Below, piece after piece: positions 55,400 through 64,000 of a DNA stretch of 64,000 nucleotides. The stretch spans positions 32,228,214-32,292,213 of the forward strand of contig NC_080417.1 of NCBI RefSeq assembly GCF_029873635.1, given 5' to 3'. The notes below the pieces were generated by a model. That model was not told the DNA's origin. It made no database searches and worked only from the letters and a program-made list of their open reading frames with translations. Each line of letters begins with the position of its first letter. Within the stretch, counting starts at the first letter, position 1. The translations under genes were made by a program, and so were the position numbers. Source of the stretch: Malania oleifera (taxonomy: Eukaryota > Streptophyta > Magnoliopsida > Santalales > Ximeniaceae).

Positions 55400-56640
55400 C
55401 GGATACTTTCAGCATATTTCCGTTTCCAGTTCCCAAGAAGCTTCCTTAACCTCGTGGTTTTGCCACAATTCCTACACTAACGGTACCTCTCTAGTACGAA
55501 GCTTTTGAACTTTACGGTCTAGAACCTAAACAGGTATCTCCTCAACATGGACACGTGAAATACCTCGTGGACCCTCGAGAGTGCTGGGGGTAGTGCAATC
55601 CTATAGGCTACCGGATCCACTCGCTCAAGAACCTCAAATGGTCCGATAAACCTCGGGCTCGACTTGCCTTTCCTCTCAAATCTCATCACCCCTTTCATCG
55701 GAGTGATTCTTAGAAATACCTTACCCCCCCACCTCGAACTCTAACTCATAGTGGCAAACATCTGCGTAACTCTTCTGCCGACTCTGAGCTGATTTAATCC
55801 TTTCCCCGGATCAAATCCACCTTCTCAGATGCTTGTTGCACAAGTTCAGGTCCTAGCACCTGACATTCACCAAACTCATCACAATACAAAGGAGATCGAC
55901 TCCTCTGACCATACAAAGCCTCGAACGGTGCCATCTCGATACTAGCTTGGATGCTGTTATTATAAGCGAACTCTACTAGTGGCATAAACTATATCCAGCT
56001 ACCACTGAAGTCCAACACACAAGCTCGCAACATATCTTACAATATTTGTATCATCCTCTCCGACTGTCCATCAGTATGGGGGTGGAATGTTGTACTGAAA
56101 GTAAGTTTCGTCCCCAGTGCCTCCTATAAGCTCGTCCAGAATTGACAATAAAACCTCGGGTCCCGATTTGACACAATGGACATCAGTATTCCATGCATTC
56201 TCACAATCTCATGCACATACATATCCATTAGCCTACTCAAAGGGTAGCTAACCTTCATCGGTAAGAAATGACCAGATTTCATCAATCTGTCCACGATCAC
56301 CCAAATAGCATTTTGCTCGTGAAGTGCTCGCGGCAATCTGGTCACAAAATCCATGGAAATATGCTTCCATTTCCACACCAGAATAGGCAAAGGCTACAAC
56401 GGCCCTGCCGGCCTTTGATGTTCAGATTTCACCTGCTAACACGTCAGACACTGCTCCATGAATTGAGCAATCTGCCTTTTCATACCAGACCACCAGAAGG
56501 TATCACGCAAGTCACGATACATTTTCGTACTATTGGGATGTACCATATATAATGAATGATGCGCTTCTTCCAGAATCATCCTCCTGATCTCATCATCGTT
56601 CGGAACACATAGCCTGCTCCCAAACCTCAACACACCTCTC
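55400..56640 (-). pseudogene. Element F integrase and chromodomain (broken)
   Basis: The zinc region (EEAHHSLYMVHPNSTKMYRD ... EQCLTC then a stop) is at 56633-56436. The core (WKWKHISMDFVTRLPRALHE ... VIVDRLMKSGHFLPM ... HEIVRMHGILMSIV) is at 56390-56124. The distal core (MPLVEFAYNNSIQASIEMAP) is at 55985-55794. The chromodomain follows down to about 55400 with stops. Phase changes separate all blocks. Confidence 0.82.
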
Positions 56641-56659
56641 TTAAAGATGTTAAACTCCG

Positions 56660-57435
56660 TAGCCAGTCCCTACTGTACCTTTTCCATAACCTCTGCCAAC
56701 TCTACATCACTAGCCTGTGCGGCTTTTATATGCTCAAACAAATTCGGTTGGATCATAAAGCTAGCAATGAAAGTTTGATAATCACCAACCACCAACTCCA
56801 CGCCAAGGCTTTCCAGATCCCGTCTGATATGATGCTGAGCTATAACTACAGACACAATTGTATGCTCTGACTTCCGACTCAATGCATCAGCTACCACATT
56901 AGCTTTCCCTGGGTGATAACTGATATGCAATCTTAGTCCTTGATCAACTCTAGCCATTGCCTCTACCTCATATTCAACTCCTTCTGCTTGAAAAAGTACC
57001 CGAGGCTTTTATGATCAGTGAAAATCTCACATTGCACACCATGGAAATAGTGTAGCCAGATCTTCAGTGCATATACAACAACAACCAACTCCAAATCATG
57101 CGTAGGATAATTCTTCTCGTATTCCTTTAGCTTCCGAGAAGCATACGTTATTACCTTACCTTGGTGCATAAGCACACACCCTAGACCCTTCAGAGACACA
57201 TCGCTATAGATCACAAAACCGCCATCCCCCAAAGGAATTGTCAAAACCAGAGCAGTGACCAGTCGGTGTTTCAACTCCTAAAAACACTGCACATAATCAC
57301 TGGCCCATTCAAATTTCACTCCTTTCCTTGTCAATCGAGTTAGAGGCTCAAACAGTTTAGAAACCCTTTGACAAACCGACGATAATAACTCGTCGGTCCT
57401 AGAAAACTCCCAACCTCTAGCATATTTTTCGGCCT
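56660..57435 (-). pseudogene. Element F RNase H and RT end (broken)
   Basis: RNase H is well preserved in the frame 57274-56963 ([55 protein letters not shown]), then continues in another phase ([17 protein letters not shown], 56957-56670). Only the last few dozen codons of RT survive, up to the break at 57436. Confidence 0.85.
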
Positions 57436-57436
57436 A

Positions 57437-57602
57437 CACTAAAAAAAAACTAGTTTTTAGTGACAAATTCAATTTCGCCACTAAAAGTTGGTATTAGTGA
57501 CGGTTTTTAAGAACAGTCACTAATAGTCTAAGCACTAGTGACGGTTTTAGCAGCCGTCACTAATACAACACTATTAGTGACGATTTTAAAACTGTCACTA
57601 AT
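57437..57602. mobile_element. CACTA-type fragment between F and G
   Basis: CACTAAAAAAAAACTAG at 57437 is followed by six or seven alternating TTAGTGACGG words and then, at 57602, by copia G sequence. Only one end is present. It sits exactly where both F and G are cut. Confidence 0.55.
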
Positions 57603-57869
57603 TTCATCATGAAGTGGACAAAGGAATTGTGCATCACAAGCAATGATCAATATCCATTACATCCAATATTATCATGCTATAGATATAATACATGTGCACA
57701 CAATCAATAATCAACTTTCACAAAGTCTAAAGCAAGAATGCAAGTTAACAATAATATTGGTTGCTTAGAAAGGTTCATTTGAGAGCTCCCCCTAAATTTG
57801 TGCAATTTATGAAACATCTAAGAAGCTTCTCTACTGTGCATTAAGCCTAATTCACGTCTAATTTGTATT

Positions 57870-58318
57870 AACCTATACTCGGGAAGTGGTTCCGCCCACT
57901 GTTCATTAGTGCATACAAACTCAAGAGCCATATCTCCTTTTTACACATGATCACGAAGGAAATGATGTCTAATCTCAATGTGTTTAGTTCGTGAATGTGA
58001 GATATGATTTTTAGAGATGTTGATTGCACTAGTATTATCACATTTAATCGGTATTGTTTCATAGTGCAATCCAAAATCCACAAGTTGTTGTTTCATATAA
58101 AGAGTTTGGGCACAACAACTTTCAGCCGCAATATATTTTGCTTCGGCTGTGGATAAAGGAATTGAGTTTTGTTTCTTAGAGAACCAAGAAATAAGAGATT
58201 GTGCTAAATAATGACAAGTTCCACTAGTACTTTTTCTATCAACCTTACTACCGATAAAGTCAGCATCAGTATAACTAACAATCTCAAAAGTAGTATGGTA
58301 CCGCAAGCCTAACTCCAT
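57870..58318 (-). pseudogene. Copia G RNase H
   Basis: The frame 58318-57941 (125 residues) has SYTDADFIGSKVDRKSTSGT, SWFSKKQNSIPLSTAEAKYI, CDNTSAINISKNHISHSRTK and IEIRHHFLRDHV, all typical copia RNase H motifs. The tail up to 57870 (NEQWAEPLPE ... IRRELG) appears to have lost the usual segment between Gln and PL. Stops interrupt the link to RT. Confidence 0.85.
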
Positions 58319-58492
58319 AGTCCCAACTAGATACCTAAGGATTCATTTAACAACTTTTAGGTTATATTCCTTAGGGGCGGCCTAAAGCCTAGCACACATA
58401 CACACTCAAAACATAATATCAAGTCTACTAGCAGTGAGATATAGGAGACTCCCAATCATGTAGCGATACAATTTTACGTCAACAGGGATTCC

Positions 58493-59818
58493 TTACTCGT
58501 CTTTATCAAGCTTAATGGAAAAGTTCATAGGTGTACCAAGAATTTTGCAATCTTCTATATTAAATTTCTTTAGCAAGTCCCTAATATATTTAGATTGCCA
58601 TATGAAAGTTCCATAATTAGCTTGTTTAATTTGCAGCCCTAAGAAGAAACTAAGTTCACCCATCATGCTCATTTCAAACTCACTTTGCTTGCATTTGGCA
58701 AACTCATTACACAACTCATCATTAGTTGCTTCAAAAATTATATCATCCACATAAATTTGAACAAGGAGCATATTATCATTTTTGGATTTGATGAAGAGTG
58801 TAGTGTCAATTTTGCCATGGGTAAACCCATTTTCTAATGGAAAACCACTAAGCCTCTCATACCAAGCTCTAGGAGCTTGTTTTAATTCATACAAGGCTTT
58901 AGACAACCGGTAAACATGATTTGGATATTTATGATTTTCAAAACTAGGTGGTTGTTCTACATATGCTTCTTCATTAATAAAGCCATTTAGAAATGCACTT
59001 TTAATATCCATTTGAAATAATTTAAAATTTTTAAAAGTAGAAAAAGCAAGTAGCATACAAATGGCTTCTAACATAGCAATAGGAGTATATGTTTCATCAA
59101 AGTCAATCCCTTCCTGTTGGTTATACCCTTGGGCAACTAGTCTAACTTTATTTCTACTTACTACCCCATTCTTATTTTTCTTATTTTTATATACCCATTT
59201 AGTTCCAATAATTGTGTGATCATTAGGCTTAGGAACTAGAGTCCATACTTTGCTTCTTTCAAATTGATTGAGTTCTTCTTGCATGGACATCACCCAAGAC
59301 TCATCCTCTATGGGTTCTTTAATATTTTTAGGTTCTTTTTGGGATAAGAAAGTAGAATGATTCACTAGATTTCTCAAGGAGGATCTTGTGGGTACACCAC
59401 GGGACAGTTCACCTATCATTTGATCTATGGGATGATTCCTAACGAATTTCCAATCTCTACGCAACTCCTGATTTTCATTTTCATTATCTTCAGATGATTT
59501 TTCATCTACTTCTTGATTTTCACTTGCATTGTTTTCAATAGACATTTTCTCTAAGCATTTTCTAATATCAATATCCTTTTCAACATCTTTATTAGAAAAT
59601 GGATTAGATTCATCAAACACAACATGAATAGATTCAATGACAGTCAATATTCTTTTATTGAAAACCCTATATGTTTTACTCTTAAGTGCATAACCTAGGA
59701 AAATACCTTTATCTGATTTGGAGTCAAATTTTCCTAAGTGTTCATTGTCCGTAAGCACAAAACATTTACAACCAAAAACATGAAAATATGAAATATTAGG
59801 TTTATGGTTGTTCCACAA
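58493..59818 (-). CDS. Copia G integrase C-terminus and reverse transcriptase (open 441-residue frame)
   Basis: Residues about 1-75 are the integrase C-terminal part (FHVFGCKCFVLTDNEHLGKF, GIFLGYALKSKTYRVFNKRI). A Glu/Asn-rich linker follows. RT runs from SWVMSMQEELNQFERSKVWTLVP (about 178) through GTKWVYKNKKN, ARNKVRLVAQGY-like sequence, DIKSAFLNG (first catalytic Asp) and YVDDIIF (catalytic Asp pair) to MMGELSFFLGLQIKQ and the SKYIRDLLKKF tail. All three RT catalytic Asp are present. It is the longest intact pol segment in the window, but upstream integrase and downstream RNase H carry stops, so the element is not functional as a whole. Confidence 0.88.
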   Translation of the reverse strand: MWNNHKPNISYFHVFGCKCFVLTDNEHLGKFDSKSDKGIFLGYALKSKTYRVFNKRILTVIESIHVVFDESNPFSNKDVEKDIDIRKCLEKMSIENNASENQEVDEKSSEDNENENQELRRDWKFVRNHPIDQMIGELSRGVPTRSSLRNLVNHSTFLSQKEPKNIKEPIEDESWVMSMQEELNQFERSKVWTLVPKPNDHTIIGTKWVYKNKKNKNGVVSRNKVRLVAQGYNQQEGIDFDETYTPIAMLEAICMLLAFSTFKNFKLFQMDIKSAFLNGFINEEAYVEQPPSFENHKYPNHVYRLSKALYELKQAPRAWYERLSGFPLENGFTHGKIDTTLFIKSKNDNMLLVQIYVDDIIFEATNDELCNEFAKCKQSEFEMSMMGELSFFLGLQIKQANYGTFIWQSKYIRDLLKKFNIEDCKILGTPMNFSIKLDKDE

Positions 59819-60500
59819 TTCATAAGGGGTTTTATTAATTCACGGTATAATCAACACCCTATTCATAACATAACATGCAGTATTAATTGCCTTGACCAAA
59901 AAATATTTAGGTAAGTTATGTTCACTTAGCATAATTCTACCCATTTCTTGCAGTGACCTATTCTTTCTTTCTACCACACCATTTTGTTGAGGTGTCCTAG
60001 GTGTAGAGAAGTTATGTGATATGCCCTTTAAGTCACAATATTTTTCTATGCATTCATTTTTGAATTCGGTGCCTCTATCACTTCTTATATGAGTTATCTT
60101 GTATCCTTTTTCATTCTGAATTCTTCTACAAAGTTTGGTAAATTGTTCACATGATTCATTTTGGTATGCAAGAAATAATACCTATGTGAATCTAGAAAAG
60201 TCATCTACAATTACAAAAGCATATGATTTACCACCAAGGCTTTGCACAAAATTAGGACCAAACAAATCTAAATGGAGCATCTCAAGTGGTCTAGTAGTAG
60301 ATATGAATTTCTTTTCTTGAAACTAGATTTTGTTTGCTTACCCATTTGACACGCATCACAAATTTTATCTTTTACAAAAGACATTTTAGGCAAGCCTTTT
60401 ACAAGTTCTTTTCTAACAAGTTTTGACAATAAATCCATGCTTGCATGTCCTAACCGTCTATGTCATAACCATCTAGCCTCATTTACAGCAGAAAAGCATG
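59819..60500 (-). pseudogene. Copia G integrase (broken)
   Basis: The zinc region HRRLGHASMDLLSKLVRKEL ... CDACQMGKQ is clear. The catalytic core downstream is interrupted by several stops and phase changes (near 60323, 60180 and 60050), so it can be followed only in pieces up to the open frame at 59818. Confidence 0.8.
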
Positions 60501-60896
60501 TTACTTGTTGTGAGCCAAAATATCAAGAGAAGTAGTATACACTTTTTCATGGTGATCGGCGGTAAAAAGTACTTTGTGATCTGTTTTATCTTTTACTATG
60601 CATTTATCATTTTCAAAAGATACTTTATATCCTATCTCACACCACTGACATATGCTAAGTAGATTATGCTTCAGCCCATTAACCAACAAAACATTATCAA
60701 TAGTAAAAGATGAATCCTTACCAACCTTACCTACCCCGATGATGCGACCTTTTGCATTGTCTCCAAATGTTAGATAGCCTCCATCCTTGAAAACAACTGA
60801 AGTGAATTTTCCCTTGTCGCCTATCATATGCCGTGAGCATCCACTATCTAAGTACCATCGGTCCTTGGAGGAGGACGATCTTATGCATACCTGCAA
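60501..60896 (-). pseudogene. Copia G protease with intact DSG motif
   Basis: A 131-residue open frame has RWYLDSGCSRHMIGDK near its start (copia aspartic protease active site, D-S-G), then GGYLTFGDNAKGRIIGVGKV and NVLLVNGLKHNLLSICQ. The end leads into the integrase region. Processes the polyprotein. Confidence 0.85.
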
Positions 60897-60902
60897 AATA
60901 AG

Positions 60903-61280
60903 CTAAGTAACTGATGCTGGTCCCAAAATTTTCTTGGGTCCATGGGGGTTAGTGGCAAGATCTTCCTTAACTATCCATACTTTCCTAATTCTAGCATGCT
61001 TATTCCTAAGTGGACAATCAAACTGAATGTGACCAATTTTTTTACATTTAAAACATCTTAATCTACACTTAGGTTCTTTAGGAGGGATATGGGACTTTGA
61101 CTTACGTGTAAAATGTCCTAAGTAAAGATCAGGTCGTCTAACATTTTCAATACCATTAAAACCAAGACCCTCTTTACTTAAGGAGTTTCTTTGGGCACCA
61201 AGTAGTTTTTCAAAGTTGCGTTTGCCCTCAGTGAATTTGAAAATGATCTTGGAGCTATCCTCCAATTTTCTCTCAAGTTC
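60903..61280 (-). pseudogene. Copia G gag, C-terminal part
   Basis: The frame 61265-60903 begins inside gag and includes NFEKLLGAQRNSLSKEGLGF, a conserved copia gag motif, and a CCHC knuckle CFKCKKIGHIQFDC with correct spacing. The N-terminal part is absent because LTR sequence begins at about 61281. Confidence 0.85.
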
Positions 61281-63163
61281 AACACAGAAATGTTATCAAG
61301 GTTCAGCCAATTGCCTACGTCCCCGCCTTGGCTAACAAGCACAGGGATTACCATTATCCCTTGCTCACTTAAACGGGTGGAGCGACACCTAAACAAACCA
61401 GGTCAATTAGCACAGGGCTGACCTCAACCTTTATATACAATCCTTACTGGGCTGGATTACCGTCCCCTCAGGCCACGCTTAGAAACACTCAGATCTTACA
61501 ATCAAATAATAATGGTATAGTGATTGTGCCTTCGTGTAAGGCAGATATGTATCCAAATGCGCTCAGTCACAAACATCACATATTGATTTAATATGTAAGC
61601 TCAGTGTGGTCTAATATTTCAACTCTCAAATATATTCACTATCTATGTAATGTGTACGTGAGAGTGTCAACAAGTAATCTTTGTATTTTAGGATATTCTC
61701 AATCAAGGTGTTCAAACAAAGATATCACTCAGGTTTCAAATATTCCAAAGAACAAAATATATCAATCACGTAAATAGTGTATATGTTTGGTTTGCAAGAG
61801 ATATATAATCTTTGTATTTAGCAAGTGATATGTATTTGAGTAAATATTGCAACAAATATTAGTATCACAAACACAAATATCTTTTCACAAATATGTCAAT
61901 GTAAATCCCACAAGATATTTGAGTAAGTTTGGAAAACATTTTGCAACCCAAAACACAAATACAAGCTTCCTAAGATATTGCAACACAAATGCAATACTCA
62001 GAAGCTTAGGCAAGTCTTCTTGGATAGGCTTATGAGCAAATCCCCCTAAGAGCACTTTAGGTTTATCTCTCGCTGAAAATCGATTCAATCACACAACAAT
62101 GAGAGAGCAAACCTATTTGCACAAACACTTAAGACACTTATAGAGGATTTAGGAACTTGAGAAGGTAAGTTTGAGTGATTTTGAGTGAGAGTATGAGCAG
62201 TAGAGAGTTTTTGGCTTTAGAGAGATTTTTTAATTTTTTTTGCTAATCATATTCCTAATTTTCCCTAATGAATGGGTATTTATAGACACCCCATGAATTA
62301 TGACCGTTGGGGACAAGGCTGGTATTATTAGAAAAGATTAATGACATTTTAATTATTTTAACCCTATTAAAATTATTTAACCACGGTAAAAAATACAAGG
62401 CAACCCGAGAGACCCGGTCGACTAGAAGACTTTCGATCAACCGAAGTTCATATGGCTTGGTCGACTAGGCCAATTTTGAACTTCAGAGTCAGTCGACCAG
62501 GAAGGGCGATTTTTCCAAAATGGCGCGGTTCGGTCGACCAAGGTGAAAATGAACTATCTGGTTGGTCGACTAAACCATTGGGTTCCTACACAGGGGAACG
62601 CAGTCGACCAGGTTGGTGTAGTTCAAAAAGGTTTCGGTGGACTAGGAAGTAAAACTGTTGACTTCAAGGTGTTTCGGTCGACCAGGGTCAAATGAACTGT
62701 CATGGCTTAGTCGACCGAACTATGGTCAACCGGTTGACCCAGACCGGATTCGGTCAACCGGGGGCAGAATGAACTGCATGTGCCGGTCGACTAAAAGTGC
62801 ATAGAGTGTGCATTTCGCTCCTGTTTAAATTACAATCACCCTATTCAAGTGCCTAACACATATAAGTGCAATGGTGAGCATCTTAGGTCTTTTCTAGGTC
62901 CAGTTTTAGTTCTGAACTTACCTATTAGACCATGCACACGGGGTGTGTGATTATTACAAGTAAACATTATAATTTACTATTACAGGCCAATTACATGAAT
63001 GAATTATTTATTACAACCCAATGAGATATGGTCTTCAATCTTCACTTGCTTTACGTGCATCTTGATCTTGACGATTTAGGTTCTTGCACATAATCTCAAA
63101 TACCCATTAGATATCATGAGTATTTGTCATAATCAAAACTGGACGTGACCTATAAAGTCAACA
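61281..63163 (-). mobile_element. 5' LTR of copia G, last 215 bp or so missing
   Basis: On the minus strand it begins TGTTGACTTTATAG at 63163 and matches the E LTR to about CCTTGATAACATTTCTGTG at 61281. The U3 palindrome array (62410-62800) is decayed to forms such as GGTCGACT, GGTCGACC and AGTCGACC. Confidence 0.88.
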
Positions 63164-63219
63164 CTTACACACACATATAAATAGACAAACACTTTCAAAT
63201 ATATCTACACATATGTATG

Positions 63220-63223
63220 TATA

Positions 63224-63263
<40 letters not shown>

Positions 63264-63690
63264 CACACACACACACACACACAAACACGTGCACCTGTGC
63301 ATACTTACATCCATACATACATGTCATGCATATTCATGCACATGCATCAATCCATGCATGCATAGATGCATCATCCATATTTCCATCCAAGCATGCATAC
63401 CTACATCATCATTTATGCATCCATGCCTTTATGCATTTATCCATGCATATGTGTATGCATGCATACACACATCACATGCATCATCCAACATTCATTTATA
63501 TACATACATACATATTTATGCATCCCATCTATGTATGCATACATACATATTTATGCATCCCATCTATGTATGCATATATGCATATGCATGCATACCCATT
63601 CACATATCCAACATTACATTCATTTATACATTCATACATCTAAGAATATGCATTCCTACATCCCCATCCATCATGCTCATATTCATCCAT
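63220..63690. repeat. Microsatellites: (TA)n, (CA)n and CATGCATC/TACATACA tracts
   Basis: (TA)n at about 63228-63260, (CA)n at 63263-63283, then about 390 bp of CATGCAT, CATCCAT and TACATAC words. Within it a 35-bp unit with ATACATACATATTTATGCAT and CCCATCTATGTATG is duplicated near 63502-63571. Open frames over it are His/Ile/Tyr repeats without meaning. Confidence 0.85.
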
Positions 63691-64000
63691 ACACTCATAA
63701 AGTGGGACACGTGTCACCACCCGAAGGGTGATATGTGACATGATTTGGGCCAAGCCTCACTTGAGAGACGTGGAGAGACTTGAATTGTTCGATCTATGTT
63801 TTCTCTAAACGGTCATATTTATACTATGTCAGCAATCTTACACATCTTCTTTGGGCCAACCGTTGGTTGACACATGGCAGGGTGACATTAGCTACACTAA
63901 TTCAAAAAAAAAAAAATAAATAAAATAAAATAAAATTCCTTGCCATGTGTCAACACTCGGGGTTGATATGTGGCCCCTACTTCCTAAATCGGTTGACCTG
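63691..64000. other. Unassigned right edge
   Basis: Contains paired words such as GACACGTGTCACCACCCGAA and CCATGTGTCAACACTCGGGG in similar settings (about 63708, 63878 and 63943), which may be a short repeat family. An A-run is at 63904-63916. No gene is recognised. Confidence 0.4.

Larger units (their letters stand above)
50691..57436 (-). mobile_element. Ty3/gypsy retrotransposon F (Tekay-like), 3' half, with inserted solo LTR
   Basis: On the minus strand: end of RT, RNase H, integrase, chromodomain, conserved block, PPT, and a 3' LTR from 55123 to about 50691 whose last 200 bp or so are missing compared with A. The LTR is split by the solo LTR at 51480-54161. The 5' half of F (LTR, gag, protease, most RT) is gone. 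The break at 57436 adjoins a CACTA-type end. Most similar to element A in the LTR. Confidence 0.88.
57603..63163 (-). mobile_element. Ty1/copia retrotransposon G (internal region plus partial 5' LTR)
   Basis: On the minus strand: 5' LTR from 63163 to 61281, then directly the C-terminal part of gag, protease, integrase, RT and RNase H to about 57870. The LTR end, PBS and gag N-terminus are missing at the join near 61281, and the 3' LTR is missing at the left. Gene order (integrase before RT) is the copia order. The LTR belongs to the same family as E. Confidence 0.9.

Noticed and set aside
63289..63738. Three overlapping plus-strand frames rich in His, Ile and Tyr
   Set aside because: All read through CATGCAT/TACATAC microsatellite sequence.

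Overview
This window looks like a flowering-plant nuclear chromosome, probably a eudicot; I do not call a species. It holds one intact host gene, a two-exon GATA-type gene closely resembling HANABA TARANU. It lies in a TE-poor stretch of about 9 kb (40.2-49.0 kb) between two blocks packed with nested, decayed LTR retrotransposons. The clues are the GATA/HAN protein, plant-type Ty3/gypsy chromoviruses with C-terminal chromodomains, Ty1/copia elements primed by initiator Met-tRNA, tRNA-derived SINEs and CACTA-type ends. All boundaries were found by eye from TG..CA ends, primer-binding sites (PBS), polypurine tracts (PPT) and target-site duplications (TSD).

Layout. 1-1161: 3' part of a minus-strand gypsy-type LTR (H). 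1529-2200: decayed WOX-like homeobox gene. 2350-2712: minisatellite. 2799-2952: SINE. 3335-8862: plus-strand gypsy element A, cut at both ends. 8863-12719: minus-strand copia E with an open 438-residue gag and a full LTR. 13319-13575: TTAGTGACGG-type repeats. 14299-15426: unrecognised decayed gene fragment. 15462-22975: minus-strand gypsy B. 22976-39710: plus-strand gypsy C, split by the complete element D (26088-35233, TSD GAATA); its 3' LTR is split again by a solo copia LTR (36263-38355, TSD ATGTG). 39886-40166: SINE with an 18-bp TSD. 42079-43311: HAN-like gene. 49021-50440: CACTA-type repeat arrays. 50691-57436: minus-strand gypsy F, whose 3' LTR contains a solo LTR of the H family (51480-54161, TSD TGAAC). 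57437-57602: CACTA-type fragment. 57603-63163: minus-strand copia G. 63164-64000: microsatellites.

The gypsy elements A, B, C, D and F share gag-protease-RT-RNase H-integrase order, a C-terminal chromodomain and about 2-kb LTRs, which fits the Tekay/Del chromovirus clade. Almost all their frames are broken, often by changes readable as CAG to TAG. Their LTRs share small conserved modules although most of their sequence has diverged.

The most unusual pattern is regulatory. The U3 parts of several unrelated LTR families, both gypsy and copia, carry arrays of short palindromes centred on GTCGAC upstream of the TATA box. A further family (H and its solo LTR) instead carries an array of GTGGGnCCCAC palindromes that match class I TCP-factor sites. 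Together with LTR minisatellites at an equivalent position and a conserved block next to the PPT, these are the best candidates for undescribed biology here.
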